This document shows positions 9,481-19,672 of a DNA stretch of 64,000 bases, piece after piece. The notes under the pieces were generated by a model. That model had not been told where the DNA came from. It did no database searches and saw only the letters and a program-made list of their open reading frames with translations. The translations under genes and the position numbers were made by a program. The DNA is from Saprospiraceae bacterium (GTDB lineage: Bacteria > Bacteroidota > Bacteroidia > Chitinophagales > Saprospiraceae). Every line of letters starts with the position of its first letter. Positions within the stretch are counted from its first letter, which is position 1. The stretch lies in contig JADKAE010000002.1 in assembly GCA_016715405.1 (NCBI GenBank), forward strand, positions 1 through 64,000, read 5' to 3'.

Positions 9481-12400
9481 TCAATAAATCCGAGAATATT
9501 TTTGCGAACATCATCGACGCGGGCTTTCAGGGCGGGGTCTTTGTCAGTCAGTTGCTTGATATTGACATTGTTAAAATCATCTTCAAAGGCTTCTGCAAAA
9601 GTTAAAAACCGAAAATCAACCAGCCAGTCTTTATCTTTCCATTCGCGATAGACTGCTTTGGCGCGTTCTATGTGTGCTTTGTCGCCCAGGCAAAGCAGCG
9701 ACAAGGCCAGATTAGTGTGGATGAGTTGCCTGTCAATATCTTCGAGGCCGGGCACAGCCAGGCCGGCTTCCACCGATTTCAATGCTTCGGCAAATTGCCC
9801 GTTAAGGATTTGATACCACGACAGGTTGCTGTAGGCCAGGTGCAAGGTGCGGCGATAGGATGGAATGCGGGGGCTTTCGGCATAAGCTTCGAGCAGGAGT
9901 TGTACGACCGTTTGCTGACCACTCACCAGATCAGCGGGTTCCGTAATCTCGGCGAGTTTAGTAGAATATGACAGCGCCAAGTCCACTTTATGCTGTGGAG
10001 ACGGTTTGATTTGCATAATTTTCTGTCGTAGTTGGAGTGCGCTCGCGGTTATACACTTCAAATACCGGGCACAGTCTTTCAACAACTCGATATTATTAGA
10101 CGTATAACAGTCGGAAAAATCGAGTTTAATATTGTAAGCCTGCCGTTGGTCGAGGGACAATTGTTGTATGAATGAATTCGCACCTTTTTGCAACGTTTTT
10201 ACATAACTGCGGTAGAATACAGGTCCGCTGTAGATACCGCATACCACTACCGTATCGCTATTGCCCAAAAAAGCTACGCCTGCTGCTCTTTCGTAATTTC
10301 CGAGATTAAAATTTTCCAAAACCATTTTACTTTGGTTGGAAGAACTTGCGTCATATAGCAAGGTTTTGCCTTCGTCTGTAGCGCAAAGCAGGTGGGTGCC
10401 GGCGGGGTCAAAAGCCAGGGATAGCGGGAGGATAACATTGATTTCTTTTACATTGCCCTGATTATCAAATAGCCTGATAATGTTATCCCAGTTGTAGGAG
10501 CAAGCAGTTTTATCGCCGGTAGTCGTTACGGCAAAATTCTGTCCTAAATATTCTCCATTAAAAATAATTTCCGTGGCAGTGCCCGAGGCGAGGTCGTAGC
10601 GCAAAACGCGGTCGTTCTGCCCAATTTCAAGCGTGCTATTATTTCCGGCGAAATAGAGGGCTCGAATAGAATACTCTTCCAGTTTGAGTAGTTGCTTCAG
10701 TACTTTGCCATTTTTATCAAAAAGCCAGCATTGTCCTCCTTCCGACGCACCGGCAATAGTTTGACCGTCGGGAGAAAAGGCTACCAGGTCGACAGGCACT
10801 TCGGCGGTGATTAAGTCGGCATTTTTATTTTTCATATTCCGCAACAACAGCCGATGCTGGTCATTGGTAACGACAATGACGCTCTGGTCGGGCGCTACGG
10901 CCAGTTGGGTAATGGGATATGTGCCGAAGGAATGGATGGCGGTAATCTGGCGGTTCCTATTCCAGGTGATCACGTTGCCGTCGTACCCCCCGGTAGCGAT
11001 AAATTGACCGTCGGGTGATACGGCCATTGCATTAATCGGGCCGTTGTGGCCGCCGTACACCCGTATCAATTCGCCTTTGAGGTTCCATAGCAGGGCCATA
11101 TTGTCGTTGCCGGCAGTGAGTAGTTGCTTACTGTCGGGAGAAAAGCAGACACTAAATACCTGCGAATGGGCTTTAAAAGAGAATAGTGAATCTCCCTGCG
11201 GCGACCACAGCGTGACGTTGCCATAATTATCACCCGTTGCTATTTGCCGGCCGTCGGGAGAAAAAGCGATCGTGGTTTGGAAAGTTGGCGTAGGCCAGGC
11301 CGTCCATGTTCTTTTGATATAATTCCAAAGAATGATCGTGTTGTCGCCCAGGGTAGCAACTACCTCTGGTTTGTCGGGAGACACGTCGAGGCTGGTCACA
11401 TAACTTTTTGTGTGCAAGGTGATCGTATCGCGCTGACCTATGTGAAAGGCGACCAGCGTACTATCCCAACTTCCGCTGATTACATATTTGTCGTCAAACG
11501 AAAAATCGGCGGCAGGTACCAATGCCGTGTGGTAATTCAGTTCAGCTATTACCTCATCAGGAAGATTCCATAAGATGGATGTGCGGCCGCGGTGTGAACT
11601 GAGGAACAAGTTAGATTTATTCGAAAAATTAACTCCGGTAACCGAAGAAGCGCGACCGAAAATCGTATTAACCAGTTGCCCATTGGTGTCGCGCAGGCTT
11701 ACATTCCCATCCCAGACACCGATGCCCATTAATCTGCCGTTGGGGTGAAAGGCCACCGATCGCACCATGTCGTTGTATGAAAATCGATGTAAGAGGCGGC
11801 CGTTATCGCGCTGCCAGAGCCTTGCTGTTTTGTCAAAGCTACCGGTGAGTACTAATCGGCCGTCGGGAGAAAAGCAGGCCGAATAGAGCGCAGCGGTATG
11901 AGGATAAGCTTGCGATAGGGTCTCGGCATCGAGTTGCCACAAACGTATTTGGTCTTCATAGCCGGCGCTGACAATAGTTTTGCCCCGGTTGACAAAAGCG
12001 ACGGCCGTAACATTGGTCTGGTGGCCCTTGAGTACCTTCACCAGATTACCTTCTACATCCCACAGTCTGACTGTTTTGTCAAAACTACCGGTGAGCAGGT
12101 ACTCGTTTCCGGGGTCAAAAGCGATACAACTCACTCCACTCTGGTGGCCTTTCAAACGCCTGACTATCTGCTTGGTATCCGTACGCCAGATGATGGCTTC
12201 TCCATCGGCGCTGCCGGTACAAAAAAATTCACCATCACGGGAAATCGCAATGCTGGTCACTTCTGAATTATGGCCGGCCAGAATAACAGGTTCTGTTTTG
12301 CCGGTATCCCACCAATACACCTGGTGGTCGTTGCCGGTGCCCAGTACAAACCGGCCGTCGGGCGAATAAGCGATGCGACGGATAATATCACGGCATTTGA

Positions 12401-13265
12401 TAAACGACAAGCGTACTAAAATGCTATCGTATTTAAATTGCCAAAGCGCCATGTAATACCCTGAGGAAGTGGCTATAGTATCACCTGTGGGTGAAAAAGC
12501 GACGTCTGTCACCCTGTCATAATAAAGGCCTACCTGCTTCGGGGGCTTTGCGGTATTAAGCGGCCACAAGACGACCGTAGAATCGGCGGCGGCGGTCAGC
12601 ACAGCCTCTCCGTTGGGCGCATACGCCAGTGAATTAATATAATTGGATCCGGCATTGTTTCTGGTCGTACTTTTTCCAATTTGCTCCCATTCCTCATTAG
12701 GACCTCCATTGAGCTTCACTCTTTTGATTTCGCCGTTGTGCAAGCCGACTGCCAGGTATTTTTCATCGGATGAAACGGCCAGGCTGCTTACCAGGCCGCC
12801 GGGGCGCAGGGTGCTGGAATAATACTGGTTTTCTGCCGTTTCCAGGATAGTTTTTCGGACATCAACGGCGAGTTCGTTTTTATTTCCGGAGAGCTGGCAA
12901 GCCTCGTGTGCCAGGCTGAGGGCGAGCGTAACGTCGTAGGGTTGTGCTTTGAGGGCTTCGGCGGTAATGCGTATTACTTCCGAGTTTATTTTTGCATCCG
13001 ATAGGGCGTCGTTGAGTTCCCGGCGTGCGGTTTTGATAAAGTTGTCAATTTCAAAACTGGATTCGCCATCGTGGAGGCAGGCGCGGGCGGCCTCAAAGCG
13101 GTCGATAGCGAGATCGTAGGATTTATCTTCAAGGGCTTCGGCGCCCTGCTTGATAAAATGTTCATAACAATCATTCAACTGCTGGGCAGCGAGTTTAGCC
13201 GGCGCCCCTACCCACAGCCAGGTAAGCAGGCTCAACTGAATAGCGACTTTGATTATCCTTGCCAT
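9477..13265 (-). CDS. Exported protein with about 20 WD40 repeats
   Basis: The 1262-residue protein begins with a signal peptide (IKVAIQLSLLTWLWVGAPAK, cut near LAAQ). Then come about 130 helical TPR-like residues, roughly 20 WD40 units (consensus VTSIAFSPDGRYLLTGSFDKTVRLWD) and a C-terminal TPR region ending in NILGFID. Twenty to 21 units would make about three seven-bladed propellers (inference). A longer frame to 13397 exists, but MARIIKVA at 13265 gives the signal peptide. The start lies 14 bases after the stop of the nSTAND1-type NTPase, in one operon with it and the SIR2 gene. WD40 propellers are ligand sensors in STAND systems; here the sensor is a separate polypeptide, apparently exported. 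It is convergent with truA. Confidence 0.88.
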   Translation of the reverse strand: MARIIKVAIQLSLLTWLWVGAPAKLAAQQLNDCYEHFIKQGAEALEDKSYDLAIDRFEAARACLHDGESSFEIDNFIKTARRELNDALSDAKINSEVIRITAEALKAQPYDVTLALSLAHEACQLSGNKNELAVDVRKTILETAENQYYSSTLRPGGLVSSLAVSSDEKYLAVGLHNGEIKRVKLNGGPNEEWEQIGKSTTRNNAGSNYINSLAYAPNGEAVLTAAADSTVVLWPLNTAKPPKQVGLYYDRVTDVAFSPTGDTIATSSGYYMALWQFKYDSILVRLSFIKCRDIIRRIAYSPDGRFVLGTGNDHQVYWWDTGKTEPVILAGHNSEVTSIAISRDGEFFCTGSADGEAIIWRTDTKQIVRRLKGHQSGVSCIAFDPGNEYLLTGSFDKTVRLWDVEGNLVKVLKGHQTNVTAVAFVNRGKTIVSAGYEDQIRLWQLDAETLSQAYPHTAALYSACFSPDGRLVLTGSFDKTARLWQRDNGRLLHRFSYNDMVRSVAFHPNGRLMGIGVWDGNVSLRDTNGQLVNTIFGRASSVTGVNFSNKSNLFLSSHRGRTSILWNLPDEVIAELNYHTALVPAADFSFDDKYVISGSWDSTLVAFHIGQRDTITLHTKSYVTSLDVSPDKPEVVATLGDNTIILWNYIKRTWTAWPTPTFQTTIAFSPDGRQIATGDNYGNVTLWSPQGDSLFSFKAHSQVFSVCFSPDSKQLLTAGNDNMALLWNLKGELIRVYGGHNGPINAMAVSPDGQFIATGGYDGNVITWNRNRQITAIHSFGTYPITQLAVAPDQSVIVVTNDQHRLLLRNMKNKNADLITAEVPVDLVAFSPDGQTIAGASEGGQCWLFDKNGKVLKQLLKLEEYSIRALYFAGNNSTLEIGQNDRVLRYDLASGTATEIIFNGEYLGQNFAVTTTGDKTACSYNWDNIIRLFDNQGNVKEINVILPLSLAFDPAGTHLLCATDEGKTLLYDASSSNQSKMVLENFNLGNYERAAGVAFLGNSDTVVVCGIYSGPVFYRSYVKTLQKGANSFIQQLSLDQRQAYNIKLDFSDCYTSNNIELLKDCARYLKCITASALQLRQKIMQIKPSPQHKVDLALSYSTKLAEITEPADLVSGQQTVVQLLLEAYAESPRIPSYRRTLHLAYSNLSWYQILNGQFAEALKSVEAGLAVPGLEDIDRQLIHTNLALSLLCLGDKAHIERAKAVYREWKDKDWLVDFRFLTFAEAFEDDFNNVNIKQLTDKDPALKARVDDVRKNILGFID

Positions 13266-13279
13266 ATAGATCGGGGTGA

Positions 13280-15428
13280 TTAGTTGGGACAACTTATTTT
13301 TAATTGCTCCAGCGTTTGTTTCTCTTTCTCGGTAGTCATATCGGAGATATAGGGCCACGAAGGCATTATTTCCTGAGTGATCGTGCGCCTGGTCCATTCA
13401 CAGTCTTTTCCTTTTTCCAGAAAAACGGTGGCTCTTTCGAGGTCTTTGAGAAAACCGGCGTATAAAATGCCTTTGATTTCACGTTTTTTAAATTCGGCGG
13501 TTTCTCTGTCAATATTGAGGCGGTAGGCCTCATCGTATTTTCGGATTGCCAATAGCCAGTTTTTTTCGGCGCCGGCCAAATCGCCGGCTTTGATCAATTC
13601 ATTGAATTGGAGTACCTTCTTGTATTGGGCTTCGGCAAAAGTTATTTTTTTGGTCAATTCGACGCTATCGCCTTTTCCTGTGTTGGTTGTTTCGATAGCT
13701 TGGCGATACATTTCAGCGGCGAAATTGTAGTCTTTTGTTTTTTCAAAACTCGTTCCGCGTTCCACCAGGTTGCGGTAATCCTTGAGGTCTTGTACCATGG
13801 CTGCATCCTTGATCTTTCGGAGCTGATCCTCGATAATATCGGTTTGCAAGCGTACTTTGTCCAGTGATTTTTGAAGTTTTAATTCTTTCTCACTGGCGTC
13901 TTTGTACCACCAATACGTGGTGGCGAGTAGCAAAAAAGACGTAATCATAGTAATGCGCGAGATAATAAGCCTGATACGCAGCCTGCGCGCCAGTGCTTCT
14001 GCTTTTTCTTTATCGGCCCGTTCCTTTTCCTGTTGGGCGATCAGTTCTTCGATTTCTTTTTTTCTGCGTTGTTCTTCTTCTTTTTGCCGGGTTTCCTGGG
14101 CCAGCAGGGTTTCTTGTTCGAGGCGTTCTTTTTTGGCTTTCAGGATGGGCGACACCAGTGTATCGTGGCTGATCTCGTAGTTGTAGTCGCCCATTGAGTT
14201 GGGTTCGCGCCTAAGCAAAAAGCTGTCGACCAATTGGTTGAGGAGAGCCAGGTCTACATTGGGTTGTTGCATCAAAATCCTGCCGTCGATACTCAATCGG
14301 CGGTTTTCTTTGGAGACTGGGTCTTCGTACAACACCTTTTCTTCGATGAGTATCTGGGCGGCCCGCTTGCAATCGGGTTGTATTTTGTCGATTAGCTGGT
14401 TGTAGTACTGTTCGTAAATATTGGCGATATCGGGCAGATCTTCGGGGAAGACGTCGGGGGTGCCGTCGCCGTCGCGGTCTTCGATGCAGCCTTCGATGAT
14501 CTGTCCTTCAATATACTGGCAGAGGATTTGGAGTTGGAAAGACTCGATACCTTCGCGGGCCGACTGGTCGGTTTGCGACAATTCGTTGAGGATGATCTCC
14601 TGCGCCTGCGGGGTGTATGTAAAAGTTTTGGAAATAAAATCGTTTTGGGGTAGTCCGGCAGGCTGTACGATGGCCTCTCTGGCTTGTTCGCGGCCCAGCG
14701 CTTTAAGTTCGTAACGTTTGTGCAAAATGGAGGGCAGCTCCACCTTCATCGTATCGAGGTAGGCGATGCGGTCGGAGCGAATGGCAAAGACCGCTTTGAC
14801 GTCCATCGGGCGGATGAGCTCGTTTTTCTGTTCGGGGTCAGATTTTGAATTCATCTCTGAGGAATTGGGGCACGCGGGTGTATAGCAAGTCGGCCAGTTC
14901 TTCGCGAAAGGTGAGTTGTTGAGCCGTGGGATAAGAAAAAAACTCTTCAAACTGGTCGAAGATCAGGATGATATTTACCGGATTGGCGCCTTGTCTTCGT
15001 TTAAAATGATACCATAGAGACCTTGACCAGTGGTATTTTTTGTACGCCTCGTCGAGGAAAGCAGTTTGGGGCGAAGCATCCAGCCTGGTTTCGAGTTCGT
15101 AGAGCGTTTTGTCGATAGGTGTTTTGAGTGTGGCATTGCTTTTAGCCATAAAACTCCCCATGCGAATGACAATGGGGAAGTAAGAGGCTTGTTGTTCTTC
15201 GCCGGATTCGTCGACGACGGTTATTTTTTCCTCCTGAATTTTGGGAATAAGGCCGGCATTGAGCAGCGAGCTTTTGCCGTAGCCCGATTTGCCGAACAAA
15301 ACCAGCACCTTTTCCAGGCAAATTAGTTCGTACAGGTCGCGAATATCGCGGTCGCGCCCAAAAAACAGTCTGGCCTCCCGTGTTTCGAACTGCCTCACCC
15401 CGGGGTAGCGGCGTGTTTCGTTGTTCAT
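13280..15428 (-). CDS. nSTAND1-type NTPase with membrane helix, frameshifted
   Basis: Reads MNNETRRYPGVRQFETREAR, P-loop GKSGYGKS (residues 46-53), Walker B ILIFDQFEEFF (153-163), then DVKAVFAIRSDRIAYL, a long winged-helix/helical part, a charged coiled coil, a membrane helix near residues 486-507 (ISRITMITSFLLLATTYWWY), a second coiled coil and TPR-like helices. DQFEEFF is characteristic of nSTAND1 ATPases. The frame shifts near 14843, where deleting one A of AAAA joins DEFK to SDPEQKN; in the window the halves are 15428-14838 and 14950-13280. The start overlaps the SIR2 stop as ATGA. Arg-rich residues before the helix suggest cytosolic NTPase and periplasmic C-terminus. Likely role: switch that couples a sensor to the SIR2 effector. 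Confidence 0.85.
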
Positions 15429-16524
15429 GGCGCTTTGGTTTTGGCTATTTCTTTGGCTGTTTTCAGAATCGCATCGACCACCTGGTTGAAAGTGACCACC
15501 AGGTCGCGGCTGTCAATTTTGCCGCCGGCTTTGTCGTCGCGCCATTGGTAATAGCGGCTCGACACGGCGGCTGCATCGGCGGCTACGGCCGAGCCTGCAG
15601 CCATGCTGACCAGCTTGCTGACGGCTTTGTCGAGGTCATTGTTACTTATAAACCTAATAATCTCTACCTCGTCCGCTGAAGCAGGATCAGACAGGGGGCG
15701 GTACAGGTGGGCATTCGCCGGGTCTTTGGCTTTTTCCTTGCACGATTCCATGATCTGGTCGAGGAAGCGAAAATCGTCTTCGAGGAATTCGATCTGGAAT
15801 TGGTGCATGAGGAAATTTTTGGTATCATCGTCGCCAAAGCGGTGATGAATCGAATATTTCGGGTACTTTTTGTCGCCGCAAATGATGCGCAATAACAGCT
15901 GGGTATACCATTTTTCGAAAGAAAAACCCAGGAAGACATAAGTGCGGATCTTGTCGAGGGCGGTGCGCAGTTCTTCGGGCAGCCCCGGAATGCCCAGGGC
16001 CGAGCCGATCAGGCTCAACAGGTCTTCGTAATCGAGGATGAGCGATTCGTCGTCTTTGATGCTGCCACAAAGGTTGTAAAGCAGCGGGAAGTCGCGGGTA
16101 GGCCGCTCAATTTGTCCCACAGCTTTTCCTTACTTTTAAAATAAGAAAAGCGGTGCCGGATATTGTATTTGAAGCACACATCGCTGAGATAGGCCTCGGG
16201 GTTGATAGAAATGACGAGGTGAAAGGGGATCTGGGCGATAGTTTTATACACCGTTTCATCGTAGGGCGTTGAGGTGTACAACTGCTTCAAGTCCTGAGAA
16301 ATTTCGGCTTTGACGTAGTCATTTTTAAATAAAAACAACCCATCCTGCTGGTGGTAGTGCGCAATTTGATCTTCGTAATTGGCATACAGTTTTTCCCTGA
16401 ATAAGAGGCTTTGCGATTTGCCTTCGGTTTGCTGTATTTCGGGGCCAATCAATAAAAGGCATTTTTCATCAGCAATAAAACTGATGACTTTGTCCCATTT
16501 TCCAGTGTTGTTCGTTTCGCCCAT
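15425..16524 (-). CDS. SIR2-like domain effector, frameshifted
   Basis: The N-terminal half (16524 to about 16112) has LLLIGPEIQQ and FHLVISINPEAYLSDV. After one missing base near 16112 the second frame gives PLLYNLCGSIKDDESLILDYEDLLSLI and YVFLGFSFEKWYTQLLLRII. Together they form a SIR2_2-like Rossmann domain: the G-x-E nucleotide loop, SINPE, LCGSI and GFSFE blocks recur in defence-related SIR2 NADases. The last 120 residues form an alpha-helical adaptor-like domain (VSKLVSMAAGSAVAADAAAV, then DSRDLVVTFNQVVDAILKTA) that may contact the NTPase. It is the first gene of the operon. NAD-cleaving activity is an inference from the family; a plain protein deacylase is less likely because the sirtuin HG and zinc motifs are absent. 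Confidence 0.75.
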
Positions 16525-16546
16525 TGGTGTAGTGTTTTGGTTTAGT

Positions 16547-16716
16547 AGGGTTTAGTGCATTCGCAGTTTAGCGATTGGGTTTAGTTCTCTGTTATCTGTT
16601 ATCAGTTATCGGTTTGTCTTGCGATTATTCGAGGTTGATTATAGATGTATGTAAAATTAATAATAATTACTAACAAACAAACAGACAACTGACAACAGAT
16701 AACCGACAACAGTACC
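16547..16716. repeat. Mixed micro-repeat spacer
   Basis: Contains the dispersed unit GTGCATTCGCAGTTTAGCGA (about 16556-16575, again near 26538) followed by TTCTCTGTTATCTGTTATCAG. About 50 bases on, the opposite arm ACAGACAACTGACAACAGAT and AACCGACAACAG (16680-16712) pairs with it. Lies between the SIR2 operon start and the upstream gene's stop. Confidence 0.7.
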
Positions 16717-16726
16717 CTCCTGATAT

Positions 16727-17179
16727 CTAGGCCTTTGATCCGTCTGCTTTTTTGAGTAATAATTTGCCGAGTTGGCGTTTGTCGGAGAAAACCTGGGGGG
16801 TAATTTCCTGCCAATAGCCTTGGAGGTTGGTGTCCCAAATGCCGTTGTGGTGCATGATCTGGTAGGTGCGGAAGAAGGGAGGGTCGGCCTGGCCTTCTTT
16901 GCCTATGAATTCGAATTCGTTGATATACATTGAGCGGTCGTGGTACATGGTGCCTTTGAGGGACATCTCTACGACCTGGCCTTTGCCCAGGTGCAGGTAC
17001 GATTTACCGCGGATGTGTTTGCCTTTTTGTTGGAGCCACAACTCGAAGCGGTAACCTGTGGTGAATTCGAGTCCGCCGGTGGTAAGTACGCCCGACCAGA
17101 GGCCGGAGACGGTTCTTTGGGCGGTTGCCTGTGCGAGGCAAATCAGCAGGCAAAATGTGGTAAACAGGGTTGTTTTCAT
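16727..17179 (-). CDS. Small exported protein of unknown function
   Basis: A 150-residue product with a signal peptide (MKTTLFTTFCLLICLAQATA) and a beta-rich body starting RTVSGLWSGVLTTGGLEFTT. The G-W-x-G and Y-x-F-E-L blocks resemble small lipocalin-like or calycin folds that bind hydrophobic ligands, but the similarity is weak and the family is not recognised. It ends in a lysine-rich tail (LGKLLLKKADGSKA). It is 200 bases upstream of the SIR2 operon on the same strand; whether it belongs to that operon cannot be told, since a repeat hairpin lies between. Confidence 0.6.
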   Translation of the reverse strand: MKTTLFTTFCLLICLAQATAQRTVSGLWSGVLTTGGLEFTTGYRFELWLQQKGKHIRGKSYLHLGKGQVVEMSLKGTMYHDRSMYINEFEFIGKEGQADPPFFRTYQIMHHNGIWDTNLQGYWQEITPQVFSDKRQLGKLLLKKADGSKA

Positions 17180-17240
17180 AGCAGTTAGCAGTTAGCGGTC
17201 AGTCGCTAAGACCTAAAACCTAAGACCTGACTGCTAATTT
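17180..17240. repeat. Short hairpin of CAGTTAG/CTAAGACC units
   Basis: GCAGTTAGCAGTTAGCGGTC is followed by AGTCGCTAAGACCTAAAACC and GACTGCTAAT. The ends (TAGCAGTTAG and CTGACTGCTAA) are near reverse complements. Sits directly upstream of the minus-strand gene 16727-17179 and its divergent neighbour. Confidence 0.6.
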
Positions 17241-17304
17241 ATTATTTTTTTAAACCAATAACCTCCTTCGCTTGTATATTCATACGACGAGTAGAGAATT
17301 AGTC

Positions 17305-17312
17305 TAAATTTG
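17305..17312 (+). promoter_or_regulatory. -7 box TAAATTTG before bacilliredoxin
   Basis: TAAATTTG matches the Bacteroidota -7 consensus TANNTTTG, 23 bases before the ATG at 17336. A clear -33 TTG at the usual spacing is not seen, so the call rests on one box and its position. Confidence 0.5.
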
Positions 17313-17335
17313 CATAAAAAAAACGGACCACGCAT

Positions 17336-17752
17336 ATGTATCCTGCAGAGTTGACCAAACCAATGGCAAAAGACCTGACCGATTACGGCTTTGAAAGCCT
17401 GCACTCTCCCGAATTGGTAGACGAGGCGCTTTCGGCCAAAGAAGGCACGGTGATGGTAGTAGTGAATTCGGTTTGCGGCTGCGCGGCCGCCAACGCGCGC
17501 CCCGGCGGCAAGTTGGCCGTTGCGCGCAGCGAAAAGCGCCCCGACCGCCTGGTGACGGTTTTTGCCGGTGTAGACGGCCCCGCTACGGCCCGCGCCCGCG
17601 AATACATGCTCCCCTACCCGCCTTCTTCGCCTTCTATCGCCCTGTTTAAGGACGGCCAGTTGGTGCACTTCCTCGAGCGCCACCATATCGAAGGCCGTTC
17701 GGCAGAGATCATCGCCGCCAACCTCGAGATGGCGATTGAGCGGTATTGCTGA
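17336..17752 (+). CDS. BrxA/BrxB-family bacilliredoxin
   Basis: The 138-residue cytoplasmic protein starts MYPAELTKPMAKDLTDYGFE and carries the CGC active-site motif in VVNSVCGCAAANARPG (around residues 47-49), as in YphP/YqiW proteins of Bacillus. Those enzymes remove bacillithiol or related thiols from oxidised proteins. The EHH/LERHHIEGRSAEIIAANL C-terminus is typical. The start is a clear ATG with a -7 box upstream. It is a single gene ended by a strong repeat hairpin. Confidence 0.92.
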   Translation: MYPAELTKPMAKDLTDYGFESLHSPELVDEALSAKEGTVMVVVNSVCGCAAANARPGGKLAVARSEKRPDRLVTVFAGVDGPATARAREYMLPYPPSSPSIALFKDGQLVHFLERHHIEGRSAEIIAANLEMAIERYC

Positions 17753-17847
17753 TCAGCAGTTAGGGCTTAGGGCCTAGGGCTTAGCAGTCAGGATCAGACA
17801 AACTAACTGCTGCCCTAAGCCCTAAGCCCTAAGCCCTGATTGCTGAT
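17752..17847. repeat. GGGCTTAG array and inverted partner
   Basis: TAGGGCTTAGGGCCTAGGGC (17761-17780) faces CCCTAAGCCCTAAGCCC-type units (17813-17838), with flanking CAGCAGT/TGCTGA arms, across a loop of about 30 bases. It starts at the bacilliredoxin stop codon and can act as its terminator. The same unit family recurs at 63536-63630. Confidence 0.85.
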
Positions 17848-17924
17848 AGCTGAAACCTGACTTTTCCCCTTTTTTGTCGGCCGAATACTTTTGCGCCCCA
17901 CTGGATTATGATGTCCAATTGGGG

Positions 17925-17932
17925 TATCTTTG
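17925..17932 (+). promoter_or_regulatory. -7 box TATCTTTG before GWxTD gene
   Basis: TATCTTTG lies 43 bases upstream of the ATG at 17976. A second TANNTTTG match (TACTTTTG, 17886-17893) lies upstream. No -33 TTG at standard spacing is apparent for either. Confidence 0.5.
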
Positions 17933-17975
17933 TATAATGGGTGTTTCTTATTTCACAATAAAGTACAATCATCCG

Positions 17976-19414
17976 ATGAAAAATCTTCGCCTGCTGTTAT
18001 TGTTGCCGCTCTTGGGCTGGGCGCTGGGTGCAACGGCCATAGATGCCGGCTTGTCTTATGCCACATTCAAAGGCATAAACCAGCATTACATAGAAGTCTA
18101 CCTGCATATCGCCGGGAAGTCGGTCACCTTTGTGCCGGTGAACGATTCGCTGGGACAGGCGGGAGTGGAAGTACTACTCGTCTTCAAGAAAGGCGAAGAA
18201 ATCGTGAAGTTCGATAAATTCCAGCTCAACAGTCCGGTCACGCCGCGTTTGCTTGATTTTATCGACTTAAAAGATACACCCTTGCCGACGGCACTTACCA
18301 ATTATTGGTGAGCGTGAAGGATGTGAACAACCCCGAGAATGTAAAAGAATACAGCACGCAGTGTACCGTAGCCTACGACGGTGAGGCGCTGATGCAATCC
18401 GATATCCAGTTATTGGCAGCCGTACACAAAGACGAGGGCACGGGGCCGTTCGTCAAAAACGGACTGTACATGGAGCCGCTGCCCCACAATTTTTACGGCA
18501 AATACGCCTCCACGCTGGCTTTCTACAACGAAATATACCAGGCCGACAAAGCCATTGCCGAGGATTATGCGGTGAGTTATTTTATTGAAGACGGCAACGC
18601 CAAGATTATGGTGATCGGCCACAAACGCCAAAAGCCAAGCGCGCTTAACCCCATACTAATGCAGATGGACATCGCAACTCTGCCATCGGGCAATTACACC
18701 CTGGTGGTAGAGGTGCGCAACAAAACCAAGCAATTGCTGAGCCGCAAATCGGTGTTTTTCCAGCGCAGCAACCCCTACCTCAATGCCCAGCAAATTGACC
18801 TGAGCGGGGTTAACATCGCCGATGAATTTGTGAGCCGCCTCGACAAAAAAGCCCTGGATTATAGCCTGCGGGCCATCACTCCGCTGCTACCGCCCAACGA
18901 CGTAGAGGTGGTCAACCTGATGCTCAAAAATGACTCCATCAACGCCCAGCGCATGTATCTGCTGAGCTACTGGCTGCAAAAAAGCCCCACGGCGCCTCAA
19001 TTTGCCTACGAAAAGTTTATGGAAGTGGCCCGGGCAGTCGACAGGGAGTTCCACTCGGGGTTCCGCTACGGCTTTGAAACCGACCGCGGATACGTGTATA
19101 TCAAATACGGCCAACCCAACGATATCGAACGCCGGGAGACCGAACCCTCCGCCCCACCCTACGAGGTATGGTCGTATAACGAAATCCCGCAAACGCGACA
19201 GAATAATGTGCGGTTTATCTTTTACAACCCCTCACTGGCGGCAGAAGATTTCATACTGCTCCACTCCGACGTGGTGGGCGAAGTCAACAACCCCCAGTGG
19301 ATGCGCGAATTATACCGCGACGCGCCCAACGATATCGACGGCAATTATTTCGACGGTACAGGCGTGCAGGATAATTTTAATAGGAATGCCAATCGGGTGA
19401 TTAAGGACAATTAA
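17976..19414 (+). CDS. GWxTD domain protein, frameshifted
   Basis: The product is exported: MKNLRLLLLLPLLGWALGAT is a signal peptide. The first frame ends at 18311; inserting one C near 18285 (TTGCCGAC to TTGCCCGAC) continues LPDGTYQLLVSVKD into the frame that runs to 19414. The C-terminal part has GFETDRGYVYIKYGQPNDIE and YEVWSY, the conserved core of the GWxTD domain found in Bacteroidota and related phyla. The function of that domain is unknown; the N-terminal half is beta-sandwich-like. It is transcribed alone and followed by a repeat hairpin. Confidence 0.85.
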
Positions 19415-19499
19415 TGGCAGTCAGCAGTCAGCACTCAGCAGTCAGCACTCAGCAGTCAGCAGTCAGACCAGCAGTTCAGCAGTGCTCAGCAGTTCAGCT
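19413..19499. repeat. CAGTCAG/CACTCAG micro-repeat
   Basis: About nine imperfect copies of GTCAGCA or ACTCAGCA (AGTCAGCAGTCAGCACTCAG and so on). Only the forward arm is prominent; a small reverse arm GTGCTCAGCAG lies at the right end. It directly follows the stop codon of the GWxTD gene. The remaining spacer up to 19672 holds no recognisable gene. Confidence 0.8.
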
Positions 19500-19672
19500 C
19501 TTCACTCGGTAACCGCGTAATGTCATCAGGAATATCATTTTTGTCATCCCCGAAACATTATTCGGTTGGCATCAATTTAGCGTCAAAAAAATCTTATATT
19601 GTCCTTGTTGTTTTCTCAATTGACCATGTAGCGTTTTCAACTGCCCCGCCTGGGGTAAGAATACACGTGGTT

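Noticed and set aside
13280..15428. Programmed frameshift in the nSTAND1-type gene
   Set aside because: The shift is a plain A-run indel without a slippery site and stimulatory structure, and similar shifts occur in unrelated genes of the window.
9477..16524. The SIR2/STAND/WD40 operon as a standard Avs defence gene
   Set aside because: Avs proteins carry effector, STAND and sensor on one chain and lack the membrane helix and the exported sensor seen here.
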